34,150 nt of DNA, from positions 1 through 34,150 of the forward strand of contig CACPDA010000009.1 in the NCBI GenBank assembly GCA_902632515.1, written 5' to 3'. The notes beneath the pieces were generated by a model. The model saw nothing but the letters and a program-made list of their open reading frames with translations. It was not told the origin of the DNA and searched no databases. How positions within the stretch are numbered: position 1 is the stretch's first letter; each line of letters begins with the position of its first letter. A program made the position numbers and the translations under genes. This document shows, piece after piece, positions 1-8,332 of the stretch. The stretch comes from an uncultured Pelagibacteraceae bacterium (GTDB lineage: Bacteria > Pseudomonadota > Alphaproteobacteria > Pelagibacterales > Pelagibacteraceae).

Positions 1-502
1 CTAATAGAATATCAAAAGGGTCGGCAATAAAAAAAATATTTATCTCATTAGATTTAATGTTTTTCTTTAAAATACTTATAAGTTCTTCACATTTTCTTAA
101 ATTTATACAAAAAAATTTAAATGATTTTTTTTTTTTAATTCTTTTAATTAATTTTTTATTTATTTCAAAGCCCAAGTATTTAATATCAAAAAATCTATCT
201 AAAAATATGGCTGGTCTTGAAAATCCGCAACCCAAATCTATGAAATTGAATTTGCCAATATCATTTTTTTTTAAATATTTTTTTAATAATATTAAAAAGT
301 AATAAGGTGTTGGCAGGTATCCAGTATTATAAATTTTCTTTGTTTTTGAATTCAAATACGATGTATTTCTATTTTCAATTAATTCATATTCTTTAAAATT
401 TTTAAAAAAAATTAATTCATGAAAAATTATTTTGATTGAATTTAAGTAACCATAGTTACTCATGTTTTTAATAAAAAGGATTATAAAAGATATTAGTTTC
501 AT
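1..502 (-). CDS. SAM-dependent class I methyltransferase, partial (C-terminus beyond window)
   Basis: The minus-strand frame is open from an ATG at 502 to the window edge, giving 167 residues with the C-terminus missing. Residues 87-97 read FIDLGCGFSRP, a class I methyltransferase motif I (the glycine-rich SAM-binding loop), and about 15 residues later YLGFEI fits the acidic motif II that binds the ribose. The ATG lies 2 nt after the stop of the FAD oxidoreductase, so it is the last visible gene of the glycan operon and likely translationally coupled. A second ATG at codon 14 is an alternative start. The substrate cannot be told; a sugar or lipid-linked intermediate is an inference from context. 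Composition is extremely AT-rich, like the rest of this operon. Confidence 0.75.
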   Translation of the reverse strand, partial: MKLISFIILFIKNMSNYGYLNSIKIIFHELIFFKNFKEYELIENRNTSYLNSKTKKIYNTGYLPTPYYFLILLKKYLKKNDIGKFNFIDLGCGFSRPAIFLDRFFDIKYLGFEINKKLIKRIKKKKSFKFFCINLRKCEELISILKKNIKSNEINIFFIADPFDILL

Positions 503-504
503 TC

Positions 505-1794
505 TTATTTGTTAAAAAAATTATTTACAAAAATATATTTCTTATTAATCATTCTTATATTCTTAAGAAATTTTTTTGTATGAGATGGATAAAACATATT
601 GATAATCTTTTTATTAATAAGACTATTTTTATATAAATTAATTTTACAATTAAATTTTAAATCTAATTTTAAAATTTTATCATAAAATTGATTAAAATTT
701 TTATCACAAATTATATGAATAGCTATAGCAAGTCCTTTTTCTGTAAATTCATAACCTTTTCCTCTTTTATTAAAAATTTTAAGATGTAATAAAGATATGT
801 TTGGTTTATATTTTTTTAGAAGGTTTTTAAACTCTAAAAGATAAAGTTCTATTTTTTTTTCAGGAATGATATTCTGATATTCTATAAATTTTTTTGATTG
901 AAATAAAAAATAAGAAGTATTGAAATTTGATGTGAATAAAAGATTATTTATATTTGTTTCTCTTTTAAAAAAAAATTTAAACCTTTCAAGAAAAAAATTT
1001 GTTTGAAACAATATTTTTTTTATTAATTCGTTATTAAAAAATTTAATTCTTATATCTGGTATTTTACGTAATCTTAAATTTGATAATTTGATATTTTTTT
1101 CGATAATTTTTTTCCCAGTAATTATCCTACCGACAAACAGATCTTCTTTATTGTAATCAACATAAAATGAGTTTTGATTAATCTCACAATTTGATTTTTT
1201 AATTAATTGATAACTTTTATACAAATCACTCTTATTGATAATTTTTATTTTATACTTTGAATGTTTAAGATTAAATACTTTTAATTTTATTTGAGTAATT
1301 ATACCTGTTAAACCAAACCCGTTTTTAGTCAATTGAAAAAGTTTCTTATTCTTTTTATTTGACAGAATTTTATAACCAAAATTGGGATTGAAAATTGTAA
1401 TTTCAGAAACATAATCGTTAAAAATTCCATCTTTTGAATTTATACCATGAACACCATTAGCCACACATGCACCAACTGTTATCCCTGGATAAGATGGAAA
1501 AAAGGGACAGTATCTTTTTTTTTTAATTAAAAAATTATGAATATCGACAATTTTAGCACTTCCGTTGCAACTAATTATATTTTTTTTTACATCTAAAATA
1601 AAATTATTTTTTAAAATTGGCTTAATCATTTCCCCAATCTTATTATAACTGATATTTGAAATAGAATTCCCTTCACCGTGAATTGTATTATATTTATCAA
1701 ACACTTGATTTTTTTCTGTGAAAAATCTTAAATCAATAGATTCTGAAAAGTGACCATCTATACTTTTTTTTCTTTTTTTATTTTGATTGCTCAT
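505..1794 (-). CDS. DprE1-like FAD-dependent oxidoreductase
   Basis: A 429-residue protein of the FAD_binding_4 (PCMH/VAO) family. The FAD pyrophosphate loop GEGNSIS lies near residue 40, and around residues 103-119 a PGITVGACVANGVHG stretch closely follows the VGG-AIA-xxxHG pattern of DprE1/GlcD-type oxidases, followed by NGFGLTGIIT. DprE1 oxidises the C2 hydroxyl of a polyprenyl-phosphate pentose. The same chemistry on a lipid-linked sugar is inferred here, not shown. The start overlaps the preceding aminotransferase gene by 17 nt, indicating translational coupling. L-gulonolactone or arabinonolactone oxidase-like activity is an alternative, but the sugar-modifying neighbours favour the DprE1-type reading. 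No membrane segment or signal peptide is evident. Confidence 0.8.
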   Translation of the reverse strand: MSNQNKKRKKSIDGHFSESIDLRFFTEKNQVFDKYNTIHGEGNSISNISYNKIGEMIKPILKNNFILDVKKNIISCNGSAKIVDIHNFLIKKKRYCPFFPSYPGITVGACVANGVHGINSKDGIFNDYVSEITIFNPNFGYKILSNKKNKKLFQLTKNGFGLTGIITQIKLKVFNLKHSKYKIKIINKSDLYKSYQLIKKSNCEINQNSFYVDYNKEDLFVGRIITGKKIIEKNIKLSNLRLRKIPDIRIKFFNNELIKKILFQTNFFLERFKFFFKRETNINNLLFTSNFNTSYFLFQSKKFIEYQNIIPEKKIELYLLEFKNLLKKYKPNISLLHLKIFNKRGKGYEFTEKGLAIAIHIICDKNFNQFYDKILKLDLKFNCKINLYKNSLINKKIINMFYPSHTKKFLKNIRMINKKYIFVNNFFNK

Positions 1795-3022
1795 GAGCTT
1801 TTTTTATACCCATAATTATTTTGTCCAAATGATTTTTATTTAGATAAGATGAATTTTGAATTCTAAGGAGTTTAGGGTTATTTTTTGATGTAATTTCAAA
1901 ATTATCATTATAGTTTTGAATCTCATAATCATAATCCAAACAATTCCATACATTTTCTTCCATTGCATGAATTCCTTGCTTAAATAATATTTTATTAAAT
2001 TTTTCGAAATTTTTTTTTATTTTGATCACAAAATATTGATAATTCCAATCAATATCATTTTCATAATTCAACAATTCTATATTTTCTAAACTTTTGATAT
2101 TTGCAATTAAATATTCTATATTTGCTTTTCTCTTTATTTTCATTTGGCTCAACTTTTTTAATTGCCCTAAACCAAACTCAATTTGATATTTTGAGAGAGT
2201 AGATCTCTCCATTGCATCAAATTTTTTTTTTGAAATACCCATACCAGAATAAATTATTTTTCTATAAATTCTTGGATTAAGTTTATCTAGAAAGAAAAAA
2301 ATTTTTGATGTCAGTATTGAATATAACAAAGGATAAGAATTTATTACTGAAACAATATTTTTTACAAATAATAAAATTTTTTTTTTGAATGAAAATTTAA
2401 TATTTTTTTCAGTCCAATTATTTATATATTCATTCAATTCTTTATTTGATGATATTAATATTCCACCACTGAGAGTTGTGGGTATTTTGATTAAACTGCA
2501 ACTAAAAATTCCAACATCACCAAACATTCCTGTTTCAGTGTTTTTATAAAATGTATCAAAAGATTGTGCACAATCTTCAACTAGAAGAATATTATTTTTT
2601 TTAGTAATTTTTTTAATTTCATCAATTTTACAAGGGTATCCAAACAGATGTGTTACAACGATACATTTCGTATTTTGTGATATTTTTTCCTCTAAAAGTT
2701 TATGATTAATGTTCATAGTATCACTATCAACATCAACTAATTTTATTTTAAGTTTAAGTTCAGAAGCTATCTTTAAATATAAAGGGAAACTCATAGAAGA
2801 AAAAATTATTTCATCTCCTTCCTTAAGATTTTTTTTTAAGGTTAAATAAAATCCAAGTCTTGCAGAGGGCAATATATTGATATATTTATTTTTAAATCTT
2901 TCATTTAACAATAAATTTATTTTATTTTGACTTTTATCTAAATTTATAGGAAGAAAAAAATCTTTAATTATTTTAAAAAATTCTTTGTTACTTAAATCTA
3001 TAGAAAAAAAAGGTATAGCCAT
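1778..3022 (-). CDS. DegT/DnrJ/EryC1/StrS-family PLP sugar aminotransferase
   Basis: A 414-residue fold-type I PLP enzyme of the DegT/DnrJ/EryC1/StrS family. Visible are the Asp that contacts the pyridine nitrogen in VEDCAQS (D150) and the candidate Schiff-base lysine K179 in SLIKIPTTLSGG, which aligns with the usual S(F)xxxK...GxGG motif. Such enzymes transfer an amino group, usually from glutamate, to a keto-sugar. It lies 7 nt after the glycosyltransferase and overlaps the FAD oxidoreductase by 17 nt. No NDP-sugar dehydratase is seen nearby, so the adjacent oxidase could supply the keto group (inference). The GG after K179 follows TTLS rather than the common TTGEGG. The family call is secure and the substrate unknown. 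Confidence 0.85.
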   Translation of the reverse strand: MAIPFFSIDLSNKEFFKIIKDFFLPINLDKSQNKINLLLNERFKNKYINILPSARLGFYLTLKKNLKEGDEIIFSSMSFPLYLKIASELKLKIKLVDVDSDTMNINHKLLEEKISQNTKCIVVTHLFGYPCKIDEIKKITKKNNILLVEDCAQSFDTFYKNTETGMFGDVGIFSCSLIKIPTTLSGGILISSNKELNEYINNWTEKNIKFSFKKKILLFVKNIVSVINSYPLLYSILTSKIFFFLDKLNPRIYRKIIYSGMGISKKKFDAMERSTLSKYQIEFGLGQLKKLSQMKIKRKANIEYLIANIKSLENIELLNYENDIDWNYQYFVIKIKKNFEKFNKILFKQGIHAMEENVWNCLDYDYEIQNYNDNFEITSKNNPKLLRIQNSSYLNKNHLDKIIMGIKKAHEQSK

Positions 3023-3029
3023 AAATAAT

Positions 3030-3710
3030 TTATTTTGTGATAATAAAGTATTTAAAACTTTTTATAATTTCAATGAGTATATATAACCCATCAATCAAAG
3101 CATTTACTTTTTTTTGCCCCCCGAACCTTTTTCGTTCCTTCATTGATAACTCTGTATAAGAGTGGTTATTAAATTTAATTTTAACAGGAAGTTCTATACA
3201 AAGCTTAAAATCATCATTTTTTAGCGCTAATTTTTTAAATAAATCTACATTACAAAGAACATATGTAAATAAAATATCTGAAAGATTTATTCTTAAAAAA
3301 TATCGAGTAATAAATGAGAAGACTTTGTTTCCAATTAGAGTGACTATATCGTCATCATCACTACCTGAATTTTTAGTATACCTAGTTCCAAAAACAAAAT
3401 TATAATTTCTGGAAATTTGAATTAACTCATTAAAATATTTTGGGTCGAACGAGTAATCAGCATTAAAAATACAGCCATATTCACTTTTGGCATTCTCAAA
3501 GCCTTCTATTATTGCTGACCCATAACCTTTTTTTTTCTGAATAATAATTTTGCAATTAAATTTTTTTGCAATTGGAATTGAATTATCTTCATTACTATCT
3601 ACTACCAAAATTTTTTCATAAACATATGGATTATTTTCAATTTCACTTAAAACAGCCTCTAAACTCTCTTTTTCATTTTTTGCAGGAATTATTAAAGAAA
3701 TTTTCTCCAT
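3030..3710 (-). CDS. Family 2 glycosyltransferase, DPM1-like (polyprenyl-phosphate sugar synthase type)
   Basis: A 226-residue GT-A glycosyltransferase. The N-terminus SLIIPAKNEKESLEAVL is the classic GT2 nucleotide-binding strand and helix, ILVVDSNEDNS is the second motif, KKKGYGSAIIEGF matches the dolichyl-phosphate mannose synthase pattern (KxGxGxAxxxG), and FNADYSFDP occupies the DxD position. The short length and absence of membrane segments fit a DPM1-type catalytic domain transferring a sugar from an NDP-sugar to a polyprenyl phosphate at the cytoplasmic membrane. It is the first gene of the minus-strand operon and begins 52 nt after the 3' end of tRNA-Arg. No Shine-Dalgarno sequence is visible before the ATG. 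The sugar is unknown. Confidence 0.85.
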   Translation of the reverse strand: MEKISLIIPAKNEKESLEAVLSEIENNPYVYEKILVVDSNEDNSIPIAKKFNCKIIIQKKKGYGSAIIEGFENAKSEYGCIFNADYSFDPKYFNELIQISRNYNFVFGTRYTKNSGSDDDDIVTLIGNKVFSFITRYFLRINLSDILFTYVLCNVDLFKKLALKNDDFKLCIELPVKIKFNNHSYTELSMKERKRFGGQKKVNALIDGLYILIEIIKSFKYFIITK

Positions 3711-3762
3711 AATCAGATTTATTTTTTATATTCTTAATTTTAATGTATCAATCCTATTTTTT

Positions 3763-3839
3763 TGGTGCGCCTGCTAGGAGTCGAACCCAGAACCTCCTGG
3801 TCCGTAGCCAAGCGCTCTATCCAATTGAGCTACAGGCGC
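3763..3839 (-). tRNA. tRNA-Arg (anticodon ACG)
   Basis: A 77-nt cloverleaf read on the minus strand. The acceptor GCGCCTG pairs with CAGGCGC, discriminator A, and CCA is encoded. The anticodon stem CTTGG/CCAGG carries loop CTACGGA, so the anticodon is ACG (wobble A normally deaminated to inosine). The TTCGACT T-loop is present. The glycan operon starts just 3' of it on the same strand; a divergent thiolase lies on the other side. Confidence 0.97.
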
Positions 3840-3910
3840 AATTTTTATTTTATTTAATTATCGTATATTAATTTTTAGTGTATTTTAATTATAAGACAAA
3901 TTTAAAATTT

Positions 3911-5086
3911 ATGATCAATAAAAGTGAGGAAATTGTAATTCTTGACGGTTTAAGAACACCAATAGGTGCATACAAAGGTTCTTTAAAAAATGTAAAAGCT
4001 GATCGGCTTGGATCTATAGTTATCAAAGAATTATTAAAAAGGACAAAAACAAATCATGAAGAAATAGATGAAGTTATAATGGGACAAGTATTGACTGCTG
4101 GAGGTGGACAAAATCCAGCAAGACAAGCAGCAATTAATGCTGATATACCTTTCTCAAAGCCGGCATACATTATTAACCAAGTTTGCGGTTCTGGTTTAAG
4201 AGCTGTTATTTCAGCATATCAATCAATTAAATTAGGAGATGTTAAAAATGTTATTTGTGGTGGTCAAGAAAATATGTCAATTGCCCCTCACTCAATTTTT
4301 TATAGAGATGAAAAAAAAGTTTCAGAAGATAAATTATTAGACACAATGATTAACGATGGATTAATGGATGCATTTAATAATTATCATATGGGGGTAACAG
4401 CTGAAAATATTGCTAAAAAATTTAATATTTCAAGACAAGAACAAGATAAATTTGCTTTAGATTCCCAAAAAAAAACAGAATTAGCTATAAATAAAAATAA
4501 ATTTGATGATGAATTAATTAAGATAAATCATGGTGAAAATAAATTAGATAAAGACGAGCATCCCAGAAAAGGTCTAAAAATTACAGATTTAGAAAAATTA
4601 AAAACAGTTTTTAAAGAGAATGGAACAGTTACACCAGGAAACTCTTCAGGAATAAATGATGGAGCTGCAGCTTTATTATTAACGTCAGTAGAAGAAGCAA
4701 AAAAAAAATCGATAATTCCGTTAGCAAAAATAGTATCATGGTCTTCTGTTGGAGTAGATCCTGCTTTAATGGGTTTAGGTCCAATAAAGGCTATTCAAGA
4801 AGCATCAAAAAAAGCAAAATGGAGTTTAGATGAAATTGATTTATTTGAAATTAATGAAGCTTTTGCAGCTCAAAGTATAGCAGTTATTCGTGAGCTAGGC
4901 ATTGACATAAAGAAAGTTAATGTTAATGGAGGTGCTATTGCCCTAGGTCATCCTATTGGTGCTTCGGGAGCAAGAATATTGGTCACTTTAATTCATGAAA
5001 TGAAAAGGCAAAAAAAAAATAAAGGTTGTGCATCACTTTGTATAGGTGGTGGCATGGGAATAGCTGTGTGTGTAGAGAGAAGTTAG
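3911..5086 (+). CDS. phaA: Acetyl-CoA C-acetyltransferase (thiolase, PhaA/AtoB type)
   Basis: Condenses two acetyl-CoA to acetoacetyl-CoA, or the reverse, in the cytoplasm. Starting at the ATG at 3911 gives 391 residues, the normal length for this family; an in-frame GTG at 3878 would add 11 residues and is less likely. Motifs are all present: acyl-accepting Cys92 in NQVCGSGLRAV, GGQENMS, NEAFAAQ, GGAIALGHPIGASGAR with the catalytic His, and the C-terminal CIGGGMGIA with the second catalytic Cys. No phaB or phaC lies nearby, so a role in polyhydroxybutyrate, ketogenic amino-acid or short-chain fatty-acid metabolism cannot be chosen from context. The stop codon overlaps a possible minus-strand small frame by three bases. 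Confidence 0.95.
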   Translation: MINKSEEIVILDGLRTPIGAYKGSLKNVKADRLGSIVIKELLKRTKTNHEEIDEVIMGQVLTAGGGQNPARQAAINADIPFSKPAYIINQVCGSGLRAVISAYQSIKLGDVKNVICGGQENMSIAPHSIFYRDEKKVSEDKLLDTMINDGLMDAFNNYHMGVTAENIAKKFNISRQEQDKFALDSQKKTELAINKNKFDDELIKINHGENKLDKDEHPRKGLKITDLEKLKTVFKENGTVTPGNSSGINDGAAALLLTSVEEAKKKSIIPLAKIVSWSSVGVDPALMGLGPIKAIQEASKKAKWSLDEIDLFEINEAFAAQSIAVIRELGIDIKKVNVNGGAIALGHPIGASGARILVTLIHEMKRQKKNKGCASLCIGGGMGIAVCVERS

Positions 5087-5259
5087 GAATTAATTTTTCC
5101 GTATTTTTCCTCTAGTAAAATTTTTTGTATCCATATTTTAGCATCTACATAGGAGCTAACTTTTGGTTGAATAAGAGTTTTTAATAACTTTTTTATCATT
5201 TTTGAAGCATGTACGCAAAGAGTGTCAAAAAATTGTGCAGAATGTGTTAAGATTTGCAA
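5083..5259 (-). CDS. Possible small unrecognised ORF (58 codons) or gene remnant
   Basis: The gap between thiolase and aceE is open on the minus strand from a TTG at 5259 to a TAA at 5083-5085. A shorter version from an ATG at 5199 gives 38 residues containing SSYVDAKIWIQKILLEEKYG. The product looks protein-like (amphipathic, one Trp, mixed charge) and 5200-5260 is less AT-rich than typical intergenic DNA here. Its stop interlocks with the thiolase stop as TTAG, the same geometry seen at three other convergent gene ends in this window. I do not recognise a family. The TTG start is only 34 nt from the divergent aceE start, so the sequence could instead be a decayed gene plus the aceE promoter region. 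Confidence 0.35.
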   Translation of the reverse strand: MQILTHSAQFFDTLCVHASKMIKKLLKTLIQPKVSSYVDAKIWIQKILLEEKYGKINS

Positions 5260-5293
5260 TTAACTACATTTTTATAGTGTATAAACATAAAAA

Positions 5294-8200
5294 ATGACTG
5301 AAAAATTATTAGTTCCTGACATAGGTGATTTTGAAAAAGTAGAAGTAATAGAATTGTTAGTTACAGAGGGACAAGAAATTAAAAAAGATGATCCAGTTGT
5401 CACAATAGAAAGTGATAAATCAAGTGTGGAAATACCTTCAATTTTTTCTGGAAAAATACAGTCTATAGCAGTAAAAGTTGGAGATAAAGTTTCAAAAGGT
5501 GATTTACTTTTAAATATATCGAGCTCAAATCAAAAATCCTCTTCACCTGAAGATGTTCCAAAAAATACAGAAAATTTAATTCAAGAAGCTGAGAATTCTT
5601 TGAAAAGAAATGAAGAAAAAATAATATTAACTGAAAATACTAAAAAGAAAAAAACAGAAATAATTCAAGTCATAAATGAAGGAGATATTGATCCGTTAGA
5701 GACAAGTGAGTGGCTCGAATCTCTCTCAGATGTTATTGAAAAAGATGGTAACGATAGAGCTCATTACCTAATCAAAGAATTAATTAATAAAGCATATATG
5801 GAGGGAGCTAATATTCCTTATACTCAAAACACACCATATATAAATACAATTCCTGTAAGCGAGGAAAAGAAATCTAATGGTGATCAAAATATAGAAAGAA
5901 GAATTAGATCGTTGATTAGATGGAACGCTGCTGCAATGGTAGTGAGAGCTAACAAAAAATTTCCAGAACTTGGTGGACATATCGGAACTTTTGCATCAGC
6001 TGCAACTCTTTATGATGTTGGAATGAATCACTTTTGGAGAGCCAAAAATAATAAATTTGGTGGTGATTTAATCTATTTTCAAGGTCATAGCGCACCTGGT
6101 ATGTATGCAAGAGCTTTTCTTGAAGGAAGATTAAGTGAAAAACAATTAGATAGCTTTAGACAAGAAGTCAAACCTGGTGGTTTATCATCGTACCCACATC
6201 CTTGGTTGATGCCAAAATTTTGGCAATTTCCAACTGTATCAATGGGGCTAGGTCCAATGTTAGCAATCTATCAAGCTAGATATATGAAGTATCTAATAAA
6301 CAGAGGTTTGATAAAAGATGAAGGTAGAAAAGTTTGGGCATTTTTAGGTGATGGGGAAATGGATGAGCCAGAATCTTTAGGAGCAATAGGTTTAGCCGCA
6401 AGAGAAAAATTAGATAATTTAATATTTGTTGTAAATTGTAACCTTCAAAGATTAGATGGGCCTGTACGAGGGAATGGAAAAATTATTCAAGAGTTAGAGG
6501 GAATTTTTAGAGGAGCAGGTTGGAATGTTATTAAAGTAATATGGGGTTCTTACTGGGATCCATTATTAGCAAATGATAGTACAGGACATCTAGTAAAAAC
6601 AATGAACGAGACTGTTGATGGTGAATATCAAGCAATGAAAGCAAGAGATGGAGCATATGTTAGAGAAAAATTTTTTGGAAAATATTTAGAAACAAAAGAA
6701 TTAGTTTCTAACCTCTCTGACAAAGATATTTGGAGATTAAATAGAGGAGGCCACGATCCTCATAAAGTTTTTGCTGCTTATGACAAAGCCTCCAAAAATA
6801 TTGGCAGTCCAACGGTTGTTATTGCAAAGACTATTAAGGGTTATGGAATGGGTAAAAGTGGAGAAAGTGTAAACACTACTCACCAAACTAAGAAATTAGA
6901 TGTTGATGATTTAATGTATTACAGAGATAGATTTGATGTCCCTTTAACAGATCAACAGGTTAAAAATATCGAATATTACAAACCAGACCAAAATTCTCCT
7001 GAGATAAAATATATTAAAGAACGAAGACTTCAACTGGGTGGTTTCATACCAGAAAGAACTACTTATGCAAAACCGATAAAAGCTCCTCCTAAAGATATTT
7101 TTGATAATATGAAAGTATCAACAGGTCAAAAAGAAATGTCCACTACCATGGCTTTAGTGAGAATGTTAACAAATCTTTTGAGAGATAAAAATGTTGCACC
7201 TAGATTGGTTCCAATAATCCCTGATGAAGCTAGGACATTTGGCATGGAGGGATTCTTTCAAAAAGTGGGAATTTATGCTCATGAAGGTCAAAAATATGAA
7301 CCTGAGGACTCTGCACAATTAAGTTCATATAGAGAAGAAAAAAGCGGACAAGTTTTAGAGGAGGGAATAACTGAAGCCGGAGCAATGTCGTCTTGGATTG
7401 CGGCAGGAACTTCGTATACAAACCATGATATTGAAATGATACCTATTTATCTTTTTTACTCAATGTTTGGATTCCAAAGAATTGGAGATTTTGCGTGGGC
7501 AGGTGCAGACAGTCAGTCTAGAGGTTTTTTAATTGGGGCTACAGCTGGAAGAACGACTTTAGCAGGAGAGGGCTTACAACACCAAGATGGCCATAGTCAT
7601 TTGATGGCATCAACTATTCCTAACTGTGTATCATATGATCCAACTTTTCATTATGAATTAGCAGTTATTTTTAGAGAGGGATTAAAAAGAATGCATGAAA
7701 GAAAAGAAAATATTTTTTACTACATTACAACTATGAATGAAAATTATCCTCACCCTGCAATGCCAAAAGATAAATCTTGTGAAGAAGGAATTTTAAAAGG
7801 GATGTATAAGATTAAAGAATTTAACAAGTACAAAAAAACTAAAATTCAATTTTTAGGTTCTGGTGCAATTTTAAGGGAAATGATGGAAGGTGCAGAAATT
7901 CTCCAAAAAGAATATCAAATTGATAGTGAAATATGGAGTGTAACAAGTTTTAATGAGCTTAGGAGAGATGGTTTAGAGACAGAAAGATATAATCTTTTAA
8001 ATCCAGATAAAGAACCAAAAAAATCTTATGTTGCAAAATGTTTAGGTAAAACAGAAGGACCTATTTTGGCTGCCTCTGATTACATAAGAATAAATTCAGA
8101 TCAAATTAGACCTTATGTAAATAAAAGTTTTTATTCATTAGGAACAGATGGATTTGGGAGAAGTGATACAAGAAAAAATTTAAGAAATTTTTTTGAAGTT

Positions 8201-8332
8201 GATAAAGAGCATATTGTTACATATGGGTTAAGTGTATTAGCCAAAGAGCAACTAATTGCATCTAAATATGCAAAAGAAGCTATCAAAAAATATAAAATTG
8301 ATCCTAATAAACCTATGCCAACTAAATCATAA
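5294..8332 (+). CDS. aceE: Pyruvate dehydrogenase E1 (homodimeric AceE type) with N-terminal lipoyl domain
   Basis: Thiamine-diphosphate enzyme that decarboxylates pyruvate and acetylates lipoyl groups in the pyruvate dehydrogenase complex. The 1012 residues contain an N-terminal lipoyl domain (about 1-76, candidate lipoylated K42 in ESDKSS), a charged linker to about residue 130, and then a full AceE starting at DIDPLETSEWL. The ThDP/Mg site GDGEMDEPES and the following NCNLQRLDGPVRGNGK are intact, as are YINTIPV and ERRIRSLIRWNA. AceE alone is usually near 890 residues, so the extra length is the lipoyl domain and linker. The stop codon overlaps the aceF start by 1 nt (TAATG). No Shine-Dalgarno sequence is visible. 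No E3 (lpd) gene is present in the window. Confidence 0.95.
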   Translation: MTEKLLVPDIGDFEKVEVIELLVTEGQEIKKDDPVVTIESDKSSVEIPSIFSGKIQSIAVKVGDKVSKGDLLLNISSSNQKSSSPEDVPKNTENLIQEAENSLKRNEEKIILTENTKKKKTEIIQVINEGDIDPLETSEWLESLSDVIEKDGNDRAHYLIKELINKAYMEGANIPYTQNTPYINTIPVSEEKKSNGDQNIERRIRSLIRWNAAAMVVRANKKFPELGGHIGTFASAATLYDVGMNHFWRAKNNKFGGDLIYFQGHSAPGMYARAFLEGRLSEKQLDSFRQEVKPGGLSSYPHPWLMPKFWQFPTVSMGLGPMLAIYQARYMKYLINRGLIKDEGRKVWAFLGDGEMDEPESLGAIGLAAREKLDNLIFVVNCNLQRLDGPVRGNGKIIQELEGIFRGAGWNVIKVIWGSYWDPLLANDSTGHLVKTMNETVDGEYQAMKARDGAYVREKFFGKYLETKELVSNLSDKDIWRLNRGGHDPHKVFAAYDKASKNIGSPTVVIAKTIKGYGMGKSGESVNTTHQTKKLDVDDLMYYRDRFDVPLTDQQVKNIEYYKPDQNSPEIKYIKERRLQLGGFIPERTTYAKPIKAPPKDIFDNMKVSTGQKEMSTTMALVRMLTNLLRDKNVAPRLVPIIPDEARTFGMEGFFQKVGIYAHEGQKYEPEDSAQLSSYREEKSGQVLEEGITEAGAMSSWIAAGTSYTNHDIEMIPIYLFYSMFGFQRIGDFAWAGADSQSRGFLIGATAGRTTLAGEGLQHQDGHSHLMASTIPNCVSYDPTFHYELAVIFREGLKRMHERKENIFYYITTMNENYPHPAMPKDKSCEEGILKGMYKIKEFNKYKKTKIQFLGSGAILREMMEGAEILQKEYQIDSEIWSVTSFNELRRDGLETERYNLLNPDKEPKKSYVAKCLGKTEGPILAASDYIRINSDQIRPYVNKSFYSLGTDGFGRSDTRKNLRNFFEVDKEHIVTYGLSVLAKEQLIASKYAKEAIKKYKIDPNKPMPTKS

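Noticed and set aside
57..302. A plus-strand open frame near the left edge
   Set aside because: It is antisense to the clear methyltransferase motif on the minus strand and is mostly Phe/Leu/Lys from homopolymers.
3878..3910. GTG start adding 11 residues to the thiolase
   Set aside because: The ATG at 3911 gives the standard 391-residue length and places Cys92 near its usual position.
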